A stretch of DNA of 64,000 bases from contig NZ_JAKZHX010000002.1 of the NCBI RefSeq assembly GCF_022568815.1, forward strand, positions 248,001 through 312,000. The letters run 5' to 3'. Below are positions 47,772 through 58,050 of the stretch, piece after piece. The DNA is from Undibacterium paludis. GTDB taxonomy: Bacteria > Pseudomonadota > Gammaproteobacteria > Burkholderiales > Burkholderiaceae_D. The notes beneath the pieces are model-generated. The model was not told the origin of the DNA, did no database searches, and was given only the letters and a program-made list of their open reading frames with translations. Numbering within the stretch: position 1 is the stretch's first letter; each line of letters starts with the position of its first letter. The position numbers and the translations under genes were made by a program.

Positions 47772-50402
47772 ATGAGCACGAAAGACACGCAACACACCCC
47801 GATGATGCAGCAATATCTTCGTATCAAGGCGGATTACCCCGATACGCTGGTGTTCTATCGTATGGGCGACTTCTACGAACTATTTTTTGGCGATGCTGAA
47901 AAAGTTTCGCGTTTACTGGGTATCACCCTTACCCATCGTGGCAGTTCTGCCGGTGAACCCATCAAGATGGCTGGGGTGCCTTTCCATTCACTGGAGCCCT
48001 ACCTGGCCAAGCTGGTCAAGATCGGTGAATCTGCGGCGATTTGTGAGCAAATTGGCGACCCCGCCACCAGCAAGGGTCCGGTAGAACGCAAAGTCATGCG
48101 TGTGATTACACCTGGCACCCTGACCGACACCGACCTTTTACCTGAAAAATCGGAACGTCCTTTGCTGGCTCTATGCATGCTGCAGCAGAGAAAAACCGTC
48201 AGCATAGGCCTGGCCTGGTTGTCACTGGCTAGTGGCGCACTGAAGCTGATGGAAGTGTCAACAGATGAAAAATCCCTGCCGATCCGTTTGCAGCAAGAGC
48301 TGGAACGTATCAGCCCGGCAGAAGTATTGCTGTCCGCCGGCACTCTCTTGCTCGATGAGCACTATAGTCAGTTGCCTGGTAAATTTTCTGAGCTGCCTGA
48401 CTGGCATTTCGATGTCAAACAGGGACAAAAGGCTTTGCAGGATCAGTTGGGTACAGCCTCACTGACAGGCTTTGGTGTAGAAAATCTGAACGCAGCACTT
48501 GGCGCCGCCGGTGCTCTGTTACGTTATGCCGAGAGCACACAGGGCCGCGGCCTGAAACACGTCAATACACTGAATGTCGAAAGCGAACACGAGTTCATTG
48601 GCCTGGACACTGCTACGCGTCGCAACCTGGAATTGACCGAGACACTGCGCGGGCAGGAATCCCCCACCCTGTTTTCACTGCTCGATCATTGCCGTACTGC
48701 CATGGGATCACGCTTGTTGCGTCACTGGCTGCATCATGCGCGACGCGATCAGAGCGTAGCCAAAGCACGTCATGACGCCATCAGAGCCTTGATACGGGCA
48801 GATTCCACCGATGGTCTGGCGACGACGCTGAAGTCCATACCAGACATAGAGCGCATCACCACCCGCATCGCCCTGCAATCGGCGCGTCCGCGTGATCTGT
48901 CCGGTTTGCGCGATGGAATGCAGCATTTGCCAGGCTTGCGCAATTATGTCAGTCTTTGCATTGCCGATAATCAGACCAGCCTGCTGACCAGGATATTGTC
49001 TGATCTGGATACCCCGGCAGAATGCCTGGATTTGCTGGAGCGTGGCCTGATGCTGCAGCCTGCAACCATGGTACGTGACGGTGGCGTGATCGCCACAGGC
49101 TTTGATGCAGAGCTTGATGAGCTACGTGCGCTGTCTGAAAATGCCGGGCAATTTCTGATCGAACTCGAAGCTTCCGAGCGTGAGCGCACCGGCATTGCCA
49201 ATCTGCGCGTTGAATACAACCGTGTTCATGGCTTCTATATTGAAGTCACCAACGGACAAAGCGATAAGGTGCCGGATAATTATCGTCGCCGTCAGACTTT
49301 AAAAAATGCCGAACGTTATATCACGCCAGAACTGAAGGCTTTTGAAGACAAGGCTTTGTCAGCACAGGAACGCGCCCTGGTGCGTGAGAAGATGCTGTAC
49401 GAAAAATTGCTGCAAGACCTGTTGCCACAAGTGCCCCTGCTGCAAAGAGTTGCGAATGCGATCGCTCAACTTGACACCCTGGTCAGCCTGGCAGAACATG
49501 CAACGAAAAATAACTGGTGTGCACCGCAATTGGTCAGTGAGCCCGTCCTGCATATCGCACAGGGCCGCCACCCGGTGGTAGAAAACCAGATTGAACGTTT
49601 CATTGCCAATGATTGTGATTTTTCTGCCGAGCGCAAGCTCTTGCTGATCACCGGTCCCAATATGGGCGGTAAATCGACCTTCATGCGTCAGGTTGCCCTG
49701 ATCACTTTGCTTGCCTACATTGGCAGCTATGTGCCGGCCAGCGAAGTGACGATAGGTCCGATAGATCGCATCTTTACCCGCATAGGTGCAGCCGATGACC
49801 TGGCTGGCGGCCGCTCCACCTTTATGGTGGAGATGACTGAATCAGCCGCCATCTTGAATGGTGCGACCGAACACTCCCTGGTCTTGATGGATGAAGTCGG
49901 TCGCGGTACGTCGACCTTTGATGGACTGGCATTAGCCTGGGCAATCGCCAAGCATTTGATACAGGTATCGAAGAGCTACACCCTGTTTGCTACCCATTAT
50001 TTTGAGCTGACGCAATTACCGGATGTACATCCCTCAGCTGAAAACGTACATTTGTCGGCGGTTGAACATAAAGAAAACATTGTTTTCCTGCATGCAGTAC
50101 AAGCTGGCCCGGCATCACAAAGCTATGGCTTGCAGGTTGCCCAACTGGCCGGCATACCACAGGCTGTGATCAAGTCGGCCCGCAAGCATCTGGCAGACCT
50201 GGAGGCGCAGTCACTGCAATCCACACCACAGTTTGACCTGTTTTCATCCGCAGCGGTTGCGGCAGAGCCAGAAATCGCTGAACCTGAGCCGGTCAATACC
50301 GAACTCATGGACACACTCGACAGCATGGACCCGGATAGCATGACACCCAGGGAAGCACTGGCTGCCTTGTATGAACTCAAGGGATTAATCAACAAGGCCT
50401 GA
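47772..50402 (+). CDS. mutS: DNA mismatch repair protein MutS
   Basis: Mismatch-recognition ATPase of 876 aa (E. coli MutS 853 aa). The mismatch-reading Phe-x-Glu is in [11 protein letters not shown] near 33-43. Walker A is [18 protein letters not shown] near 627-644, Walker B is [18 protein letters not shown] near 705, and [12 protein letters not shown] is near 740. The helix-turn-helix and a C-terminal acidic tail end the protein. A strong hairpin terminator follows. Confidence 0.97.
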   Translation: MSTKDTQHTPMMQQYLRIKADYPDTLVFYRMGDFYELFFGDAEKVSRLLGITLTHRGSSAGEPIKMAGVPFHSLEPYLAKLVKIGESAAICEQIGDPATSKGPVERKVMRVITPGTLTDTDLLPEKSERPLLALCMLQQRKTVSIGLAWLSLASGALKLMEVSTDEKSLPIRLQQELERISPAEVLLSAGTLLLDEHYSQLPGKFSELPDWHFDVKQGQKALQDQLGTASLTGFGVENLNAALGAAGALLRYAESTQGRGLKHVNTLNVESEHEFIGLDTATRRNLELTETLRGQESPTLFSLLDHCRTAMGSRLLRHWLHHARRDQSVAKARHDAIRALIRADSTDGLATTLKSIPDIERITTRIALQSARPRDLSGLRDGMQHLPGLRNYVSLCIADNQTSLLTRILSDLDTPAECLDLLERGLMLQPATMVRDGGVIATGFDAELDELRALSENAGQFLIELEASERERTGIANLRVEYNRVHGFYIEVTNGQSDKVPDNYRRRQTLKNAERYITPELKAFEDKALSAQERALVREKMLYEKLLQDLLPQVPLLQRVANAIAQLDTLVSLAEHATKNNWCAPQLVSEPVLHIAQGRHPVVENQIERFIANDCDFSAERKLLLITGPNMGGKSTFMRQVALITLLAYIGSYVPASEVTIGPIDRIFTRIGAADDLAGGRSTFMVEMTESAAILNGATEHSLVLMDEVGRGTSTFDGLALAWAIAKHLIQVSKSYTLFATHYFELTQLPDVHPSAENVHLSAVEHKENIVFLHAVQAGPASQSYGLQVAQLAGIPQAVIKSARKHLADLEAQSLQSTPQFDLFSSAAVAAEPEIAEPEPVNTELMDTLDSMDPDSMTPREALAALYELKGLINKA

Positions 50403-50429
50403 CTTCATCACGCATTTGATGTTGTCAGC

Positions 50430-50456
50430 AAAAAGCCCGCAATATGCGGGCTTTTT
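50430..50456. terminator. bidirectional rho-independent terminator
   Basis: AAAAAGCCCGCA (50430-50441) and TGCGGGCTTTTT (50445-50456) form a perfect twelve-base stem with a three-base loop and T runs in both directions, serving the convergent mutS and slyD. Confidence 0.92.
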
Positions 50457-50468
50457 GTCATTGCCATC

Positions 50469-51020
50469 CTAATGCAAGGGATGACTACGATATTCATCAC
50501 CCATGCCGTCGTCATCTTCATCATCGTCATGATGATGCCCATGGGCGCCATGTACATGGCCGTGGGCAATTTCTTCTTCTGATGCGGCACGCACGTCTTC
50601 GACCGTCAGGCTAAAGCGCAAGGCTATGCCAGCCAGTGGATGATTCCCGTCCAGCACGACCTTGTCGTCCGCGATATCTGTCACGGTAAAAATATGTGCA
50701 TCGCCATCTTCAGTCTCATCCGACTCTTCAGGCATGCCCTCAAACTGCATGCCGACTTCCAGTGGTGAAGGGAAACGTTCGCGTGGTTCTACCTTGACCA
50801 GCTCGGCATCATAGTCCCCGAAAGCATCTTCTGGATTCAGTTGAATGATCGTGCTATAGCCTTTTTCCTTGCCTTCCAGGGCTTCTTCAATTTTTGGAAA
50901 CACATTGTCATACCCGCCATGCAGGTAAACCATAGGCTCCTGACCTTCTTCTATCAGATTGTCCTGCGCATCTTTCAAAGTGTAGTGCGCCGTAACAACT
51001 GAATTTTTGCCTATCTTCAT
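50469..51020 (-). CDS. slyD: FKBP-type peptidyl-prolyl isomerase SlyD
   Basis: Cytoplasmic chaperone and prolyl isomerase of 183 aa. FKBP core: VVTAHYTLKDAQDNLIEE, MVYLHGGYDNVFPKIEEAL, then the inserted flap domain (about 68-125) and DGNHPLAGIALRF. The C-terminal tail is His/Asp-rich (HVHGAHGHHHDDDEDDD) and should bind nickel or other metals; unlike E. coli SlyD it has no Cys in that tail. AAGGA precedes ATG 51020. Confidence 0.93.
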   Translation of the reverse strand: MKIGKNSVVTAHYTLKDAQDNLIEEGQEPMVYLHGGYDNVFPKIEEALEGKEKGYSTIIQLNPEDAFGDYDAELVKVEPRERFPSPLEVGMQFEGMPEESDETEDGDAHIFTVTDIADDKVVLDGNHPLAGIALRFSLTVEDVRAASEEEIAHGHVHGAHGHHHDDDEDDDGMGDEYRSHPLH

Positions 51021-51086
51021 AGCAATTCCTTAAAAATTTGTTTGCGCAATGATTATACCCGCCTAGTCGAGTCCTCATGCTCAGCC

Positions 51087-51092
51087 TATAAT
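51087..51092 (+). promoter_or_regulatory. perfect -10 hexamer just before roxA
   Basis: TATAAT at 51087-51092 ends six bases before ATG 51099, so a start about seven bases downstream would make the mRNA leaderless or nearly so. The corresponding -35 (TAGTCG) is poor. Confidence 0.35.
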
Positions 51093-51098
51093 GCGGGC

Positions 51099-52232
51099 AT
51101 GAAAAAAAATACCCTCCCCCTGCCCCTTCTGGGTGGCATTACCGTAGACCAGTTCCTCAAAGAGTACTGGCATAAAAAACCCTTGCTGATACGTCAGGCC
51201 GTCCCCGGCTTTCAGCCCTTGATACCCAAAGCCGAACTATTCGCCATGGCTGCTCGCGACGATGTGGAATCACGTTTGATCAGCTTTATCAACCAGCACT
51301 GGGAAATGAAGGCCGGACCACAAGAGAAGCTCCCTCTGAAAGAAAAAAAAGACTGGACCCTGCTGGTACAAGGCGTCAATCTGCATGACGATCAGGCAGA
51401 TACGCTGCTCAGACAATTCCGCTTTATCCCTGATAGCCGACTTGATGATCTGATGATCAGTTTTGCCACCGACGGCGGCGGCGTTGGCCCACATTTCGAC
51501 TCCTATGATGTTTTTTTGCTACAGGCACATGGCCAGCGTAAATGGCGCATAGGTGCTCAAAAAGACCTGACATTGATTGAAGGCATGCCCTTGAAGATAT
51601 TGCGCAACTTCAAGGCTGAGCAGGAATTCATTCTGGAACCCGGTGACATGCTCTACCTGCCACCCAAATATGCGCATGACGGCATTGCCATTGGTGAGTG
51701 CATGACTTACTCCATAGGCTTCCGCGCCCCGTCCTTCCAGGAATTGGGGGAGTCCTTCCTGCATTTTATGTCTGACTCCATCGATTTGCCAGGCCGTTAT
51801 GCTGATCCGGATCTTACAGCCAGCTCCAGGCCAGCAGAAATCAGCAATGACATGCTGGAACAAGTAGGTGCAGAAATTGCCAAAATCCAGTTCACCGATG
51901 ACGATGTACTGATTTTCCTTGGTGAACACCTGACCGAACCCAAGCCGAGTGTATTTTTCAATGGGCCTGAAAAACCATTGACACCCAAGCGTTTCGAGCA
52001 AACCGCAAGAAAAAATGGTATCAAATTATCACGCAAATCTCAGATGCTGTACAAAGGCAAGCATATTTTCATCAATGGCGAGTCGTTTGCCGTGGGTAAA
52101 GAAGACAAGATTTGCCTGAACAAATTAGCCAATGACAGGCAGTTGGACGGCAGTGATCTGGCGGCTGTTTCTGCCGATGCAATGGAGGCATTTTGCCTTT
52201 GGTATGAGGATGGCTGGCTGGAGATACGTTAA
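51099..52232 (+). CDS. roxA: cupin/JmjC ribosomal protein hydroxylase (RoxA/YcfD-like)
   Basis: 2-oxoglutarate/iron oxygenase of 377 aa (E. coli YcfD 373 aa), which hydroxylates an arginine of ribosomal protein L16. N-terminal YWHKKPLLIRQAVPGF is typical. The iron site is GPHFDSYDVFLLQAHGQRKW near 146-165 (HxD) with the third His in LPPKYAHDGIAIG near 190. The C-terminal part has the dimerisation and winged-helix regions. ATG 51099 matches the family N terminus but lacks a ribosome site; the frame is open upstream to a TTG at 51042. Confidence 0.9.
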   Translation: MKKNTLPLPLLGGITVDQFLKEYWHKKPLLIRQAVPGFQPLIPKAELFAMAARDDVESRLISFINQHWEMKAGPQEKLPLKEKKDWTLLVQGVNLHDDQADTLLRQFRFIPDSRLDDLMISFATDGGGVGPHFDSYDVFLLQAHGQRKWRIGAQKDLTLIEGMPLKILRNFKAEQEFILEPGDMLYLPPKYAHDGIAIGECMTYSIGFRAPSFQELGESFLHFMSDSIDLPGRYADPDLTASSRPAEISNDMLEQVGAEIAKIQFTDDDVLIFLGEHLTEPKPSVFFNGPEKPLTPKRFEQTARKNGIKLSRKSQMLYKGKHIFINGESFAVGKEDKICLNKLANDRQLDGSDLAAVSADAMEAFCLWYEDGWLEIR

Positions 52233-52556
52233 TTTGTGTTGCATTGCGACATTTCAAGAAAAATTTGAAAATTTTTTTTCTTTCAATTCTGAGGCCATTT
52301 TCACTTAAAACCTGAAAAGTACTACTAAAAATACATTCTTTCAGGCAAATAATGACTGATTTGAGTGCAAAAATGCATCTATGCCTATTCCAATATTGGA
52401 AAAATCATTATAATTCCGGGTTAGGAAACTTTCGTAGGGGCCGAATGTCGTTTTGGCGAGAAGCTCGCGAATTAACCTATAGAGCGATAATTACCGGTAA
52501 TTATTCATCGCAACGTTTTGATCTTCTTTTTTGATCTATTTATTGAAAGTACAAAC
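52233..52556. other. AT-rich leader region of the Ala/Pro-rich lipoprotein gene
   Basis: About 320 bases with oligo-A and oligo-T tracts and a short hairpin GCGAG-aag-CTCGC (52456-52468). It probably holds the promoter and 5' leader of the lipoprotein gene. No gene is supported. Confidence 0.3.
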
Positions 52557-52823
52557 ATGAAAAAATCACTCTTGCTCGTTTCCCTGTTGGCATTGACTCT
52601 GGCTGCTTGCGGCGAGAAAAAAGCTCCTGAAGCATCCGCTCCAGCAGCTTCCGCATCTGCTCCAGCTCCAGCTCCTGCACCAGCATCTGCTCCAGCAGAA
52701 GCCCCAGCAGCCGCTCCAGCTCCAGTAGCAGCATCTGACGCAGCAGCAGCATCTGGCGCAGCTCCTGCAGCATCTGCAGCAGCTTCCGCTCCAGCAGCAG
52801 CTTCCGCATCTGCTTCCAAGTAA
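52557..52823 (+). CDS. Ala/Pro/Ser-rich small lipoprotein
   Basis: An 88 aa envelope protein. The signal ends LLALTLAACGEKK, with the lipidated Cys near 19. The rest is almost only Ala, Pro and Ser in AP, AS and APAPAP runs, so it is probably an extended, unstructured tether. The low-complexity GCN codons make the antisense strand open too, which explains overlapping reverse frames. It is followed by a strong terminator, which supports expression as a single gene. The function is unknown. Confidence 0.8.
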   Translation: MKKSLLLVSLLALTLAACGEKKAPEASAPAASASAPAPAPAPASAPAEAPAAAPAPVAASDAAAASGAAPAASAAASAPAAASASASK

Positions 52824-52840
52824 TTTTTAATTACTTAAGA

Positions 52841-52868
52841 AAAACCGACCTATTGGTCGGTTTTTTTT
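52841..52868 (+). terminator. rho-independent terminator
   Basis: AAAACCGACC (52841-52850), loop TATT, GGTCGGTTTT (52855-52864) and further Ts. Confidence 0.92.
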
Positions 52869-52933
52869 CGCCCTGATTGCCCCCTAAGCTGGCGAGCTGT
52901 TTATGCCACGCTCACACCACAAACAAAAGGTGT

Positions 52934-52965
52934 AAAAAAAGCCACGACAATTCGTGGCTTTTTTA
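52934..52965 (-). terminator. terminator of the cytochrome pair
   Basis: GCCACGA (52941-52947) pairs with TCGTGGC (52952-52958), flanked by A and T runs on both sides. On the minus strand it follows the cytochrome genes. Confidence 0.85.
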
Positions 52966-52988
52966 TTTTTTTATATTCAAACAAAAGC

Positions 52989-53336
52989 TTATTTTTTCAA
53001 TACCAGCTCACTTGGCAAACTATGCAGGTAGGCAGCGATATTTTGAATATCCTTGTTTGACAAGGCTTTGGCTTGCGCAGCCATGGTTGGATTGGCGCGA
53101 CCATTTGCCGCATCACCGCCACGCTGATAAGCACGCAAAGCCTGAGCAAGGTAATCAGCATGCTGGCCAGCCAGTTTTGGATAGGCTGGATCTATCGGCT
53201 TGGAATAGTTTTCGCCATGGCAAGATGCGCAATTGAATTTTTTTGTTGCTTCTTTACCAGCTTCAATGTCGCCACCGGCATATGCTGCGAAAGACAGTCC
53301 AGATAACAAGCTTGCGATCAAAAGGGATTTTTTCAT
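52989..53336 (-). CDS. class I c-type cytochrome
   Basis: Exported monohaem cytochrome of 115 aa. The signal peptide ends near LSFAAYA. The haem site is NCASCHGE near 36-43 and the likely Met ligand is in NPTMAAQAKAL near 83. YPKLAGQHADYLAQALRAYQ is typical of the c553/c4-like group. CAGGAG precedes the start. It lies 15 bases downstream of another cytochrome of similar build, so the two are cotranscribed and may form a di-haem pair. Confidence 0.92.
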   Translation of the reverse strand: MKKSLLIASLLSGLSFAAYAGGDIEAGKEATKKFNCASCHGENYSKPIDPAYPKLAGQHADYLAQALRAYQRGGDAANGRANPTMAAQAKALSNKDIQNIAAYLHSLPSELVLKK

Positions 53337-53351
53337 ACTTTGCTCCTGTTC

Positions 53352-53675
53352 TTATTTTTGTTGAGAATAATAGGCAGCCAGGTCAGCGATATCCTGTTCA
53401 GTCAGACTACCAGCAATACCACGCATGGACGGGTGCTTGCGATCACCTTTTTGATAGGCTTTCAAGGCATTCTCAATGTATTTGGCCGACTGACCACCAA
53501 TCATAGGCACCTGGTACACTTCAGGGAAAGTCGCTTTGTAGCCTGGGATAGCATGGCAACCAATGCACATGGCGATTTTCTTGTCAGCGGCATCTTTGGC
53601 ATTACCAACTGGATCTGCTGCAGTAGCAGCTTGAGCGAGACTCGCCAGGGCGAGGAGTGCAAACAATTTTTTCAT
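53352..53675 (-). CDS. class I c-type cytochrome
   Basis: Exported monohaem cytochrome of 107 aa. Signal peptide MKKLFALLALASLAQAATA, haem site MCIGCHA near 37-42, likely Met ligand in KHPSMRGIAGSL near 84. VPMIGGQSAKYIENALKAYQ matches the paralogue downstream. The electron-transfer partner is unknown. No SD sequence is obvious before ATG 53675. Confidence 0.92.
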   Translation of the reverse strand: MKKLFALLALASLAQAATAADPVGNAKDAADKKIAMCIGCHAIPGYKATFPEVYQVPMIGGQSAKYIENALKAYQKGDRKHPSMRGIAGSLTEQDIADLAAYYSQQK

Positions 53676-53970
53676 ATTAGTGATTATTAATTTAGCTGGC
53701 AGATCAATAAATACAGTGTTTTGACATAACTCAGCATTTTAGCTGATTACGCCCGGATTTGCGTAAAAAACCTGGCAAATCCACTCTGTCTCAAGGCAAA
53801 AAAGCCGCATTGATGTGTTTGCCCTGTATAAAACTTACTCACTTTACATCCGGCTTCTAACAAAAAAAGAACAGCCGTTCACATGCCCCGTATTTCTGGC
53901 TTATACTCACCGACTGATACGACTGAGTCACTACAGTCTGCAAAGACCAACCCATTGCCAGTAAATACCT

Positions 53971-54834
53971 ATGACGCAAACTCCCAACACTCTACGTTTT
54001 GAAGGCGCTGACAACTATGTCGCCACTGATGACCTGAAACTCGCCGTGAATGCAGCACTGAGCCTGCAACGTCCTCTGCTGATCAAGGGTGAACCTGGTA
54101 CCGGCAAAACCATGCTGGCCGAAGAAGTCGCCGCAGCACTGAATATGCCGCTGATGCAATGGCATATCAAGTCGACGACCAAGGCCCAGCAAGGGCTGTA
54201 TGAGTATGATGCCGTGTCACGTCTTCGTGATTCGCAACTGGGTGACGAGCGGGTCAAGGATATCCATAACTACATCGTCAAGGGCGTGCTCTGGCAGGCG
54301 TTTACAGCTGACGAACCGGTGGTCTTGCTCATTGATGAAATCGACAAGGCCGACATAGAATTCCCCAATGACTTATTGCGCGAACTCGACCGCATGGAGT
54401 TTTATGTTTATGAAACCCGCGAAATGGTACGCGCAAAACATCGGCCGCTCGTTATCATCACTTCAAACAACGAAAAGGAATTACCTGACGCCTTTTTGCG
54501 TCGCTGCTTCTTCCATTACATTAAGTTTCCAGACAAAGAAACGATGCAAAAAATCGTTGATGTCCATTTCCCAAAACTGAAATCCGATTTGCTGGCCCAG
54601 GCACTGCAGACCTTTTATGAGATTCGTGATGTGGCCGGACTGAAGAAAAAACCTTCAACCTCTGAGTTCATAGACTGGCTCAAGCTGTTGCTGGCCGAAG
54701 ACATTCCGGCAGAAGCCATGCGCAGTAAGGACAATAAGGCTATCGTGCCGCCCTTGCATGGAGCTTTACTGAAAAATGAGCAGGACGTCCACCTGTTTGA
54801 ACGCCTGGTATTCATGTCACGCACCAACCGCTGA
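53971..54834 (+). CDS. MoxR-family AAA ATPase
   Basis: AAA ATPase of 287 aa acting as a chaperone for assembly of cofactor enzymes or complexes. Walker A is GEPGTGKTMLAEEVA near 34-48, Walker B is VVLLIDEIDKAD near 113, and sensor 1 is PLVIITSNNEKELPDAFLRR near 147. It resembles the CoxD-like subgroup. These genes are usually followed by a VWA-domain partner; here a terminator follows instead. Confidence 0.9.
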   Translation: MTQTPNTLRFEGADNYVATDDLKLAVNAALSLQRPLLIKGEPGTGKTMLAEEVAAALNMPLMQWHIKSTTKAQQGLYEYDAVSRLRDSQLGDERVKDIHNYIVKGVLWQAFTADEPVVLLIDEIDKADIEFPNDLLRELDRMEFYVYETREMVRAKHRPLVIITSNNEKELPDAFLRRCFFHYIKFPDKETMQKIVDVHFPKLKSDLLAQALQTFYEIRDVAGLKKKPSTSEFIDWLKLLLAEDIPAEAMRSKDNKAIVPPLHGALLKNEQDVHLFERLVFMSRTNR

Positions 54835-54850
54835 AAAACCGTGCAATAGA

Positions 54851-54882
54851 AAATGGCGCTGCATTTTGCAGCGCCATTTTTA
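54851..54882. terminator. bidirectional rho-independent terminator
   Basis: AAATGGCGCTGCA (54851-54863), loop TTT, TGCAGCGCCATTT (54867-54879) and more Ts. It lies between the convergent moxR and acs. Confidence 0.9.
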
Positions 54883-54945
54883 TTGATAACGGCTGATGCG
54901 AGCCAATTTGGCAATCGGCTACTTACCTCTGTTGATTACTTCCTT

Positions 54946-56940
54946 TTATTGTGCCTGCTTTAGTTGTTCCAGGATTGCCGGATTTTCCAGTGTTGAAATA
55001 TCCTGGGTAATTTCTTCCCCTTTTGCCAGAACACGCAGCAGGCGGCGCATGATTTTGCCTGAACGTGTTTTGGGCAGGTTGTCGCCAAAGCGGATTTCTT
55101 TAGGTTTGGCAATAGGGCCAATTTCTTTTGCCACCCAGTTGCGCAATTCCGTCGCGATCTGCTTGGCCTCATCACCGGTTGGACGTGTACGCTTCAGGAC
55201 AACGAAGGCACAGATGGCTTCACCCGTAGTTTCATCGGGCTTGCCGACCACAGCTGCCTCAGCCACCAATGGATTGGCGACCAGTGCCGATTCAATTTCC
55301 ATGGTACCCATACGATGGCCGGACACATTGAGCACGTCATCAATACGGCCCGTGATGGTGAAGTAGCCAGTATCTTTATTGCGTATCGCGCCATCCCCTG
55401 CCAGATAGACCTTGCCACCAAACTCTTCAGGAAAATAACTCTTCTTGAAACGCTCAGGATCACCCCAGATGGTACGTATCATAGAGGGCCATGGCCGTTT
55501 GACGACCAGGATACCGCCCTGCCCGTTAGGCAAATCGTGGCCGGTTTCATCCACAATCGCCGACATGATGCCTGGCAAAGGCAAGGTGCATGAACCAGGC
55601 ACCAAAGGCGTTGCACCAGGCAATGGCGTCATCATGTGACCGCCGGTTTCTGTCTGCCAGAAGGTGTCAACTATCGGGCAGTTGGTGCGTCCGATGTTAT
55701 TGTAGTACCACATCCAGGCTTCAGGATTGATGGGCTCGCCAACAGAGCCAAGCAAACGCAGCGATGAAAGATCATATTTGTTCGGGTGAATATTGGCGTC
55801 GCCATCAGCTGCCTTGATCAGGGAACGTATCGCTGTCGGCGCTGTGTAAAAGATGGTCGCCTTGTGTTTTTCTATCATGCTCCAGAAGCGACCAGCATTC
55901 GGGAAAGTCGGTATGCCTTCAAACACAATCTCGGTTGCACCAACTGCCAGCGGACCGTAAGTGATATAAGTATGACCGGTGACCCAGCCTATGTCAGCGG
56001 TACACCAGAACACATCGCTGGGTTTGATGTCAAACGTCCACTTCATGGTCAGGATGGCCCACAACAAGTAGCCGCCGGATGAATGCTGCACGCCCTTGGG
56101 CTTGCCGGTCGAACCTGACGTATAGAGGATAAACAGCGGGTGTTCGGCGCTGACCCACTCTGGCTCACATACGGCAGACTGCGCCGCGACCAGCTCATGC
56201 ATCCACAAATCACGGCCAGCGGCGACATTGACATTGCCACCCGTGCGTTTATAGACGACAACATTTTTCACCTTTTCGCAATCGCCAAGGCCCAGCGCCT
56301 CATCAACGATGGCCTTGAGAGGCAGATGTTTGCCACCGCGCACCTGCTCGTCGGCAGTGATAACGGCAACGGCACCGACGTCAACGATACGTTCTTGCAG
56401 TGACTTGGCAGAAAAACCACCAAATACGACCGAATGCGTTGCGCCTATGCGTGCGCAAGCCTGCATGGCGACCACACCCTCTACCGACATGGGCATGTAA
56501 ATGACAACACGATCCCCCTTGGTAATGCCCAGAGATTTCAAGCCATTGGCGAATTTGCAAACTTTTTCGTGCAACTCTTTATAGGTCACCTTGGTGACAT
56601 CGCCCCCGTCCGATTCAAAGACCACTGCGACTTTATCAGCATTGCCGTTTTGCAGATTGACGTCCAGACAGTTGTAGGACACATTGAGCAAACCGTCTTC
56701 AAACCATTTGTACAAGGGAGCAGACGATTCATCCAGTATCTTGCTGAAATCTTTATGCCAATGCAGGTTTTCACGCGCCAGCCTGGCCCAGAAGCCTTCG
56801 TAATCCTGTTCTGCCTCCTTGCACAGGGCCTGATAAGCTTCCATGCTGGGGATGGCTGCGTTGGCGGCAAAAGCTGCCGACGGGTTAAAAATACGCGATT
56901 CGGTTTTGGTTTCGGCTTGCGCGGCATTGAGGTCAGACAT
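54946..56940 (-). CDS. acs: acetyl-CoA synthetase
   Basis: AMP-forming acetate-CoA ligase of 664 aa (E. coli Acs 652 aa). The P-loop-like motif is [14 protein letters not shown] near 283, the adenylate site is [12 protein letters not shown] near 430, and the C-terminal catalytic Lys is in [14 protein letters not shown] near 628, which is also the usual lysine-acetylation control site. ATG 56940 with GGAG nearby is chosen over 57006. The UPF0114 gene is divergent. Confidence 0.96.
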   Translation of the reverse strand: MSDLNAAQAETKTESRIFNPSAAFAANAAIPSMEAYQALCKEAEQDYEGFWARLARENLHWHKDFSKILDESSAPLYKWFEDGLLNVSYNCLDVNLQNGNADKVAVVFESDGGDVTKVTYKELHEKVCKFANGLKSLGITKGDRVVIYMPMSVEGVVAMQACARIGATHSVVFGGFSAKSLQERIVDVGAVAVITADEQVRGGKHLPLKAIVDEALGLGDCEKVKNVVVYKRTGGNVNVAAGRDLWMHELVAAQSAVCEPEWVSAEHPLFILYTSGSTGKPKGVQHSSGGYLLWAILTMKWTFDIKPSDVFWCTADIGWVTGHTYITYGPLAVGATEIVFEGIPTFPNAGRFWSMIEKHKATIFYTAPTAIRSLIKAADGDANIHPNKYDLSSLRLLGSVGEPINPEAWMWYYNNIGRTNCPIVDTFWQTETGGHMMTPLPGATPLVPGSCTLPLPGIMSAIVDETGHDLPNGQGGILVVKRPWPSMIRTIWGDPERFKKSYFPEEFGGKVYLAGDGAIRNKDTGYFTITGRIDDVLNVSGHRMGTMEIESALVANPLVAEAAVVGKPDETTGEAICAFVVLKRTRPTGDEAKQIATELRNWVAKEIGPIAKPKEIRFGDNLPKTRSGKIMRRLLRVLAKGEEITQDISTLENPAILEQLKQAQ

Positions 56941-57298
56941 GTGTATCTCCAACTTGTTATCGTTTGATTGAAATCTTTGGTAAGGCTTTAATGGCATTGA
57001 AGCCATGTTTTAAACAAAGCGAAAATGATTGTGCCCGAACAAATAGCTGTTTTTGCACCAATCTTCATACATTTTCCGGTGGAAAAATCAGACCACGAGA
57101 AAATTTTACAAGCAAACCTTAATCTTGGAGGCTTACTTAAGCCTTACGGTTGCCATTATGGAAAATGATACCACAAAGATACCATTACATCTCCACTATG
57201 CACCAAGCAAACAGGCGCGGGTACACGATTTGGCCTTGCACATGTAAAATGTCGCTTTGCGTTTCAACACAGCTATTGTTTGCCCCAAGATTGCGACC

Positions 57299-57898
57299 AT
57301 GTCAAAACCAGAATCTTCATCAAAACTGTCTCCACTTGCCAATCTCATTTTTTTCAGCCGCTGGTTGCAACTACCACTTTATCTCGGTTTGATACTTGCG
57401 CAATGCGTTTATGTATTTCATTTCTGGGTTGAACTGACAGATCTGATCGGCGCTGCCATGGGCAATGAATCAGCACTGAAGCATATCCTGGATGCGGTCT
57501 CCACCAGCGGCAGCAGACCCAGCAAGCTGACAGAAACCACCATCATGCTGGTCGTGCTTGGCCTGATCGACGTTGTCATGATATCCAACCTGTTGATCAT
57601 GGTCATTATTGGCGGTTATGAGACTTTTGTGTCCCGTCTTGGCCTTGATGGGCATCCAGACCAGCCAGAATGGCTGTCCCACGTCAACGCATCTGTATTG
57701 AAAGTCAAACTGGCAATGGCGATTATCGGCATCTCGTCGATTCATCTGTTGAAAACCTTTATCAATGCCGGCAACTATGGAGGCGACGTGATACTTGCCC
57801 AGACTGGCATTCATCTGGTGTTTTTGTTATCCGCCCTGGCTATTGCACATTGTGACCGCATCATGACTGACACCGCGCAAGCTGCCGGTAAGCATTGA
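57299..57898 (+). CDS. UPF0114/YqhA-family membrane protein
   Basis: Inner-membrane protein of 199 aa with about four helices: LPLYLGLILAQCVYVFHFWV, TTIMLVVLGLIDVVMISNLL, VKLAMAIIGISSIHLLKTF and LVFLLSALAIAHCDRIM. The family has no known function. ATG 57299 matches homologues; the earlier in-frame start at 57257 is less likely. Confidence 0.88.
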   Translation: MSKPESSSKLSPLANLIFFSRWLQLPLYLGLILAQCVYVFHFWVELTDLIGAAMGNESALKHILDAVSTSGSRPSKLTETTIMLVVLGLIDVVMISNLLIMVIIGGYETFVSRLGLDGHPDQPEWLSHVNASVLKVKLAMAIIGISSIHLLKTFINAGNYGGDVILAQTGIHLVFLLSALAIAHCDRIMTDTAQAAGKH

Positions 57899-58050
57899 CA
57901 GCTACACTTTAAGCTTTGCATGACAACCTCCGATATTGCCATGCAGCGCATGCAGGTCTGATCACTTAATTTCTGTAATTTGTATTTCAGATAAATTTTA
58001 AGCATTTTCAAGCAATACCCCGTTTTTTTCACTTAGCCCAGAGCCAAATC

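Noticed and set aside
52505..52819. Ala-rich reverse open frame
   Set aside because: It arises because GCN/CCA repeats of the lipoprotein gene leave the other strand without stops; the forward frame has signal peptide, lipobox and terminator.
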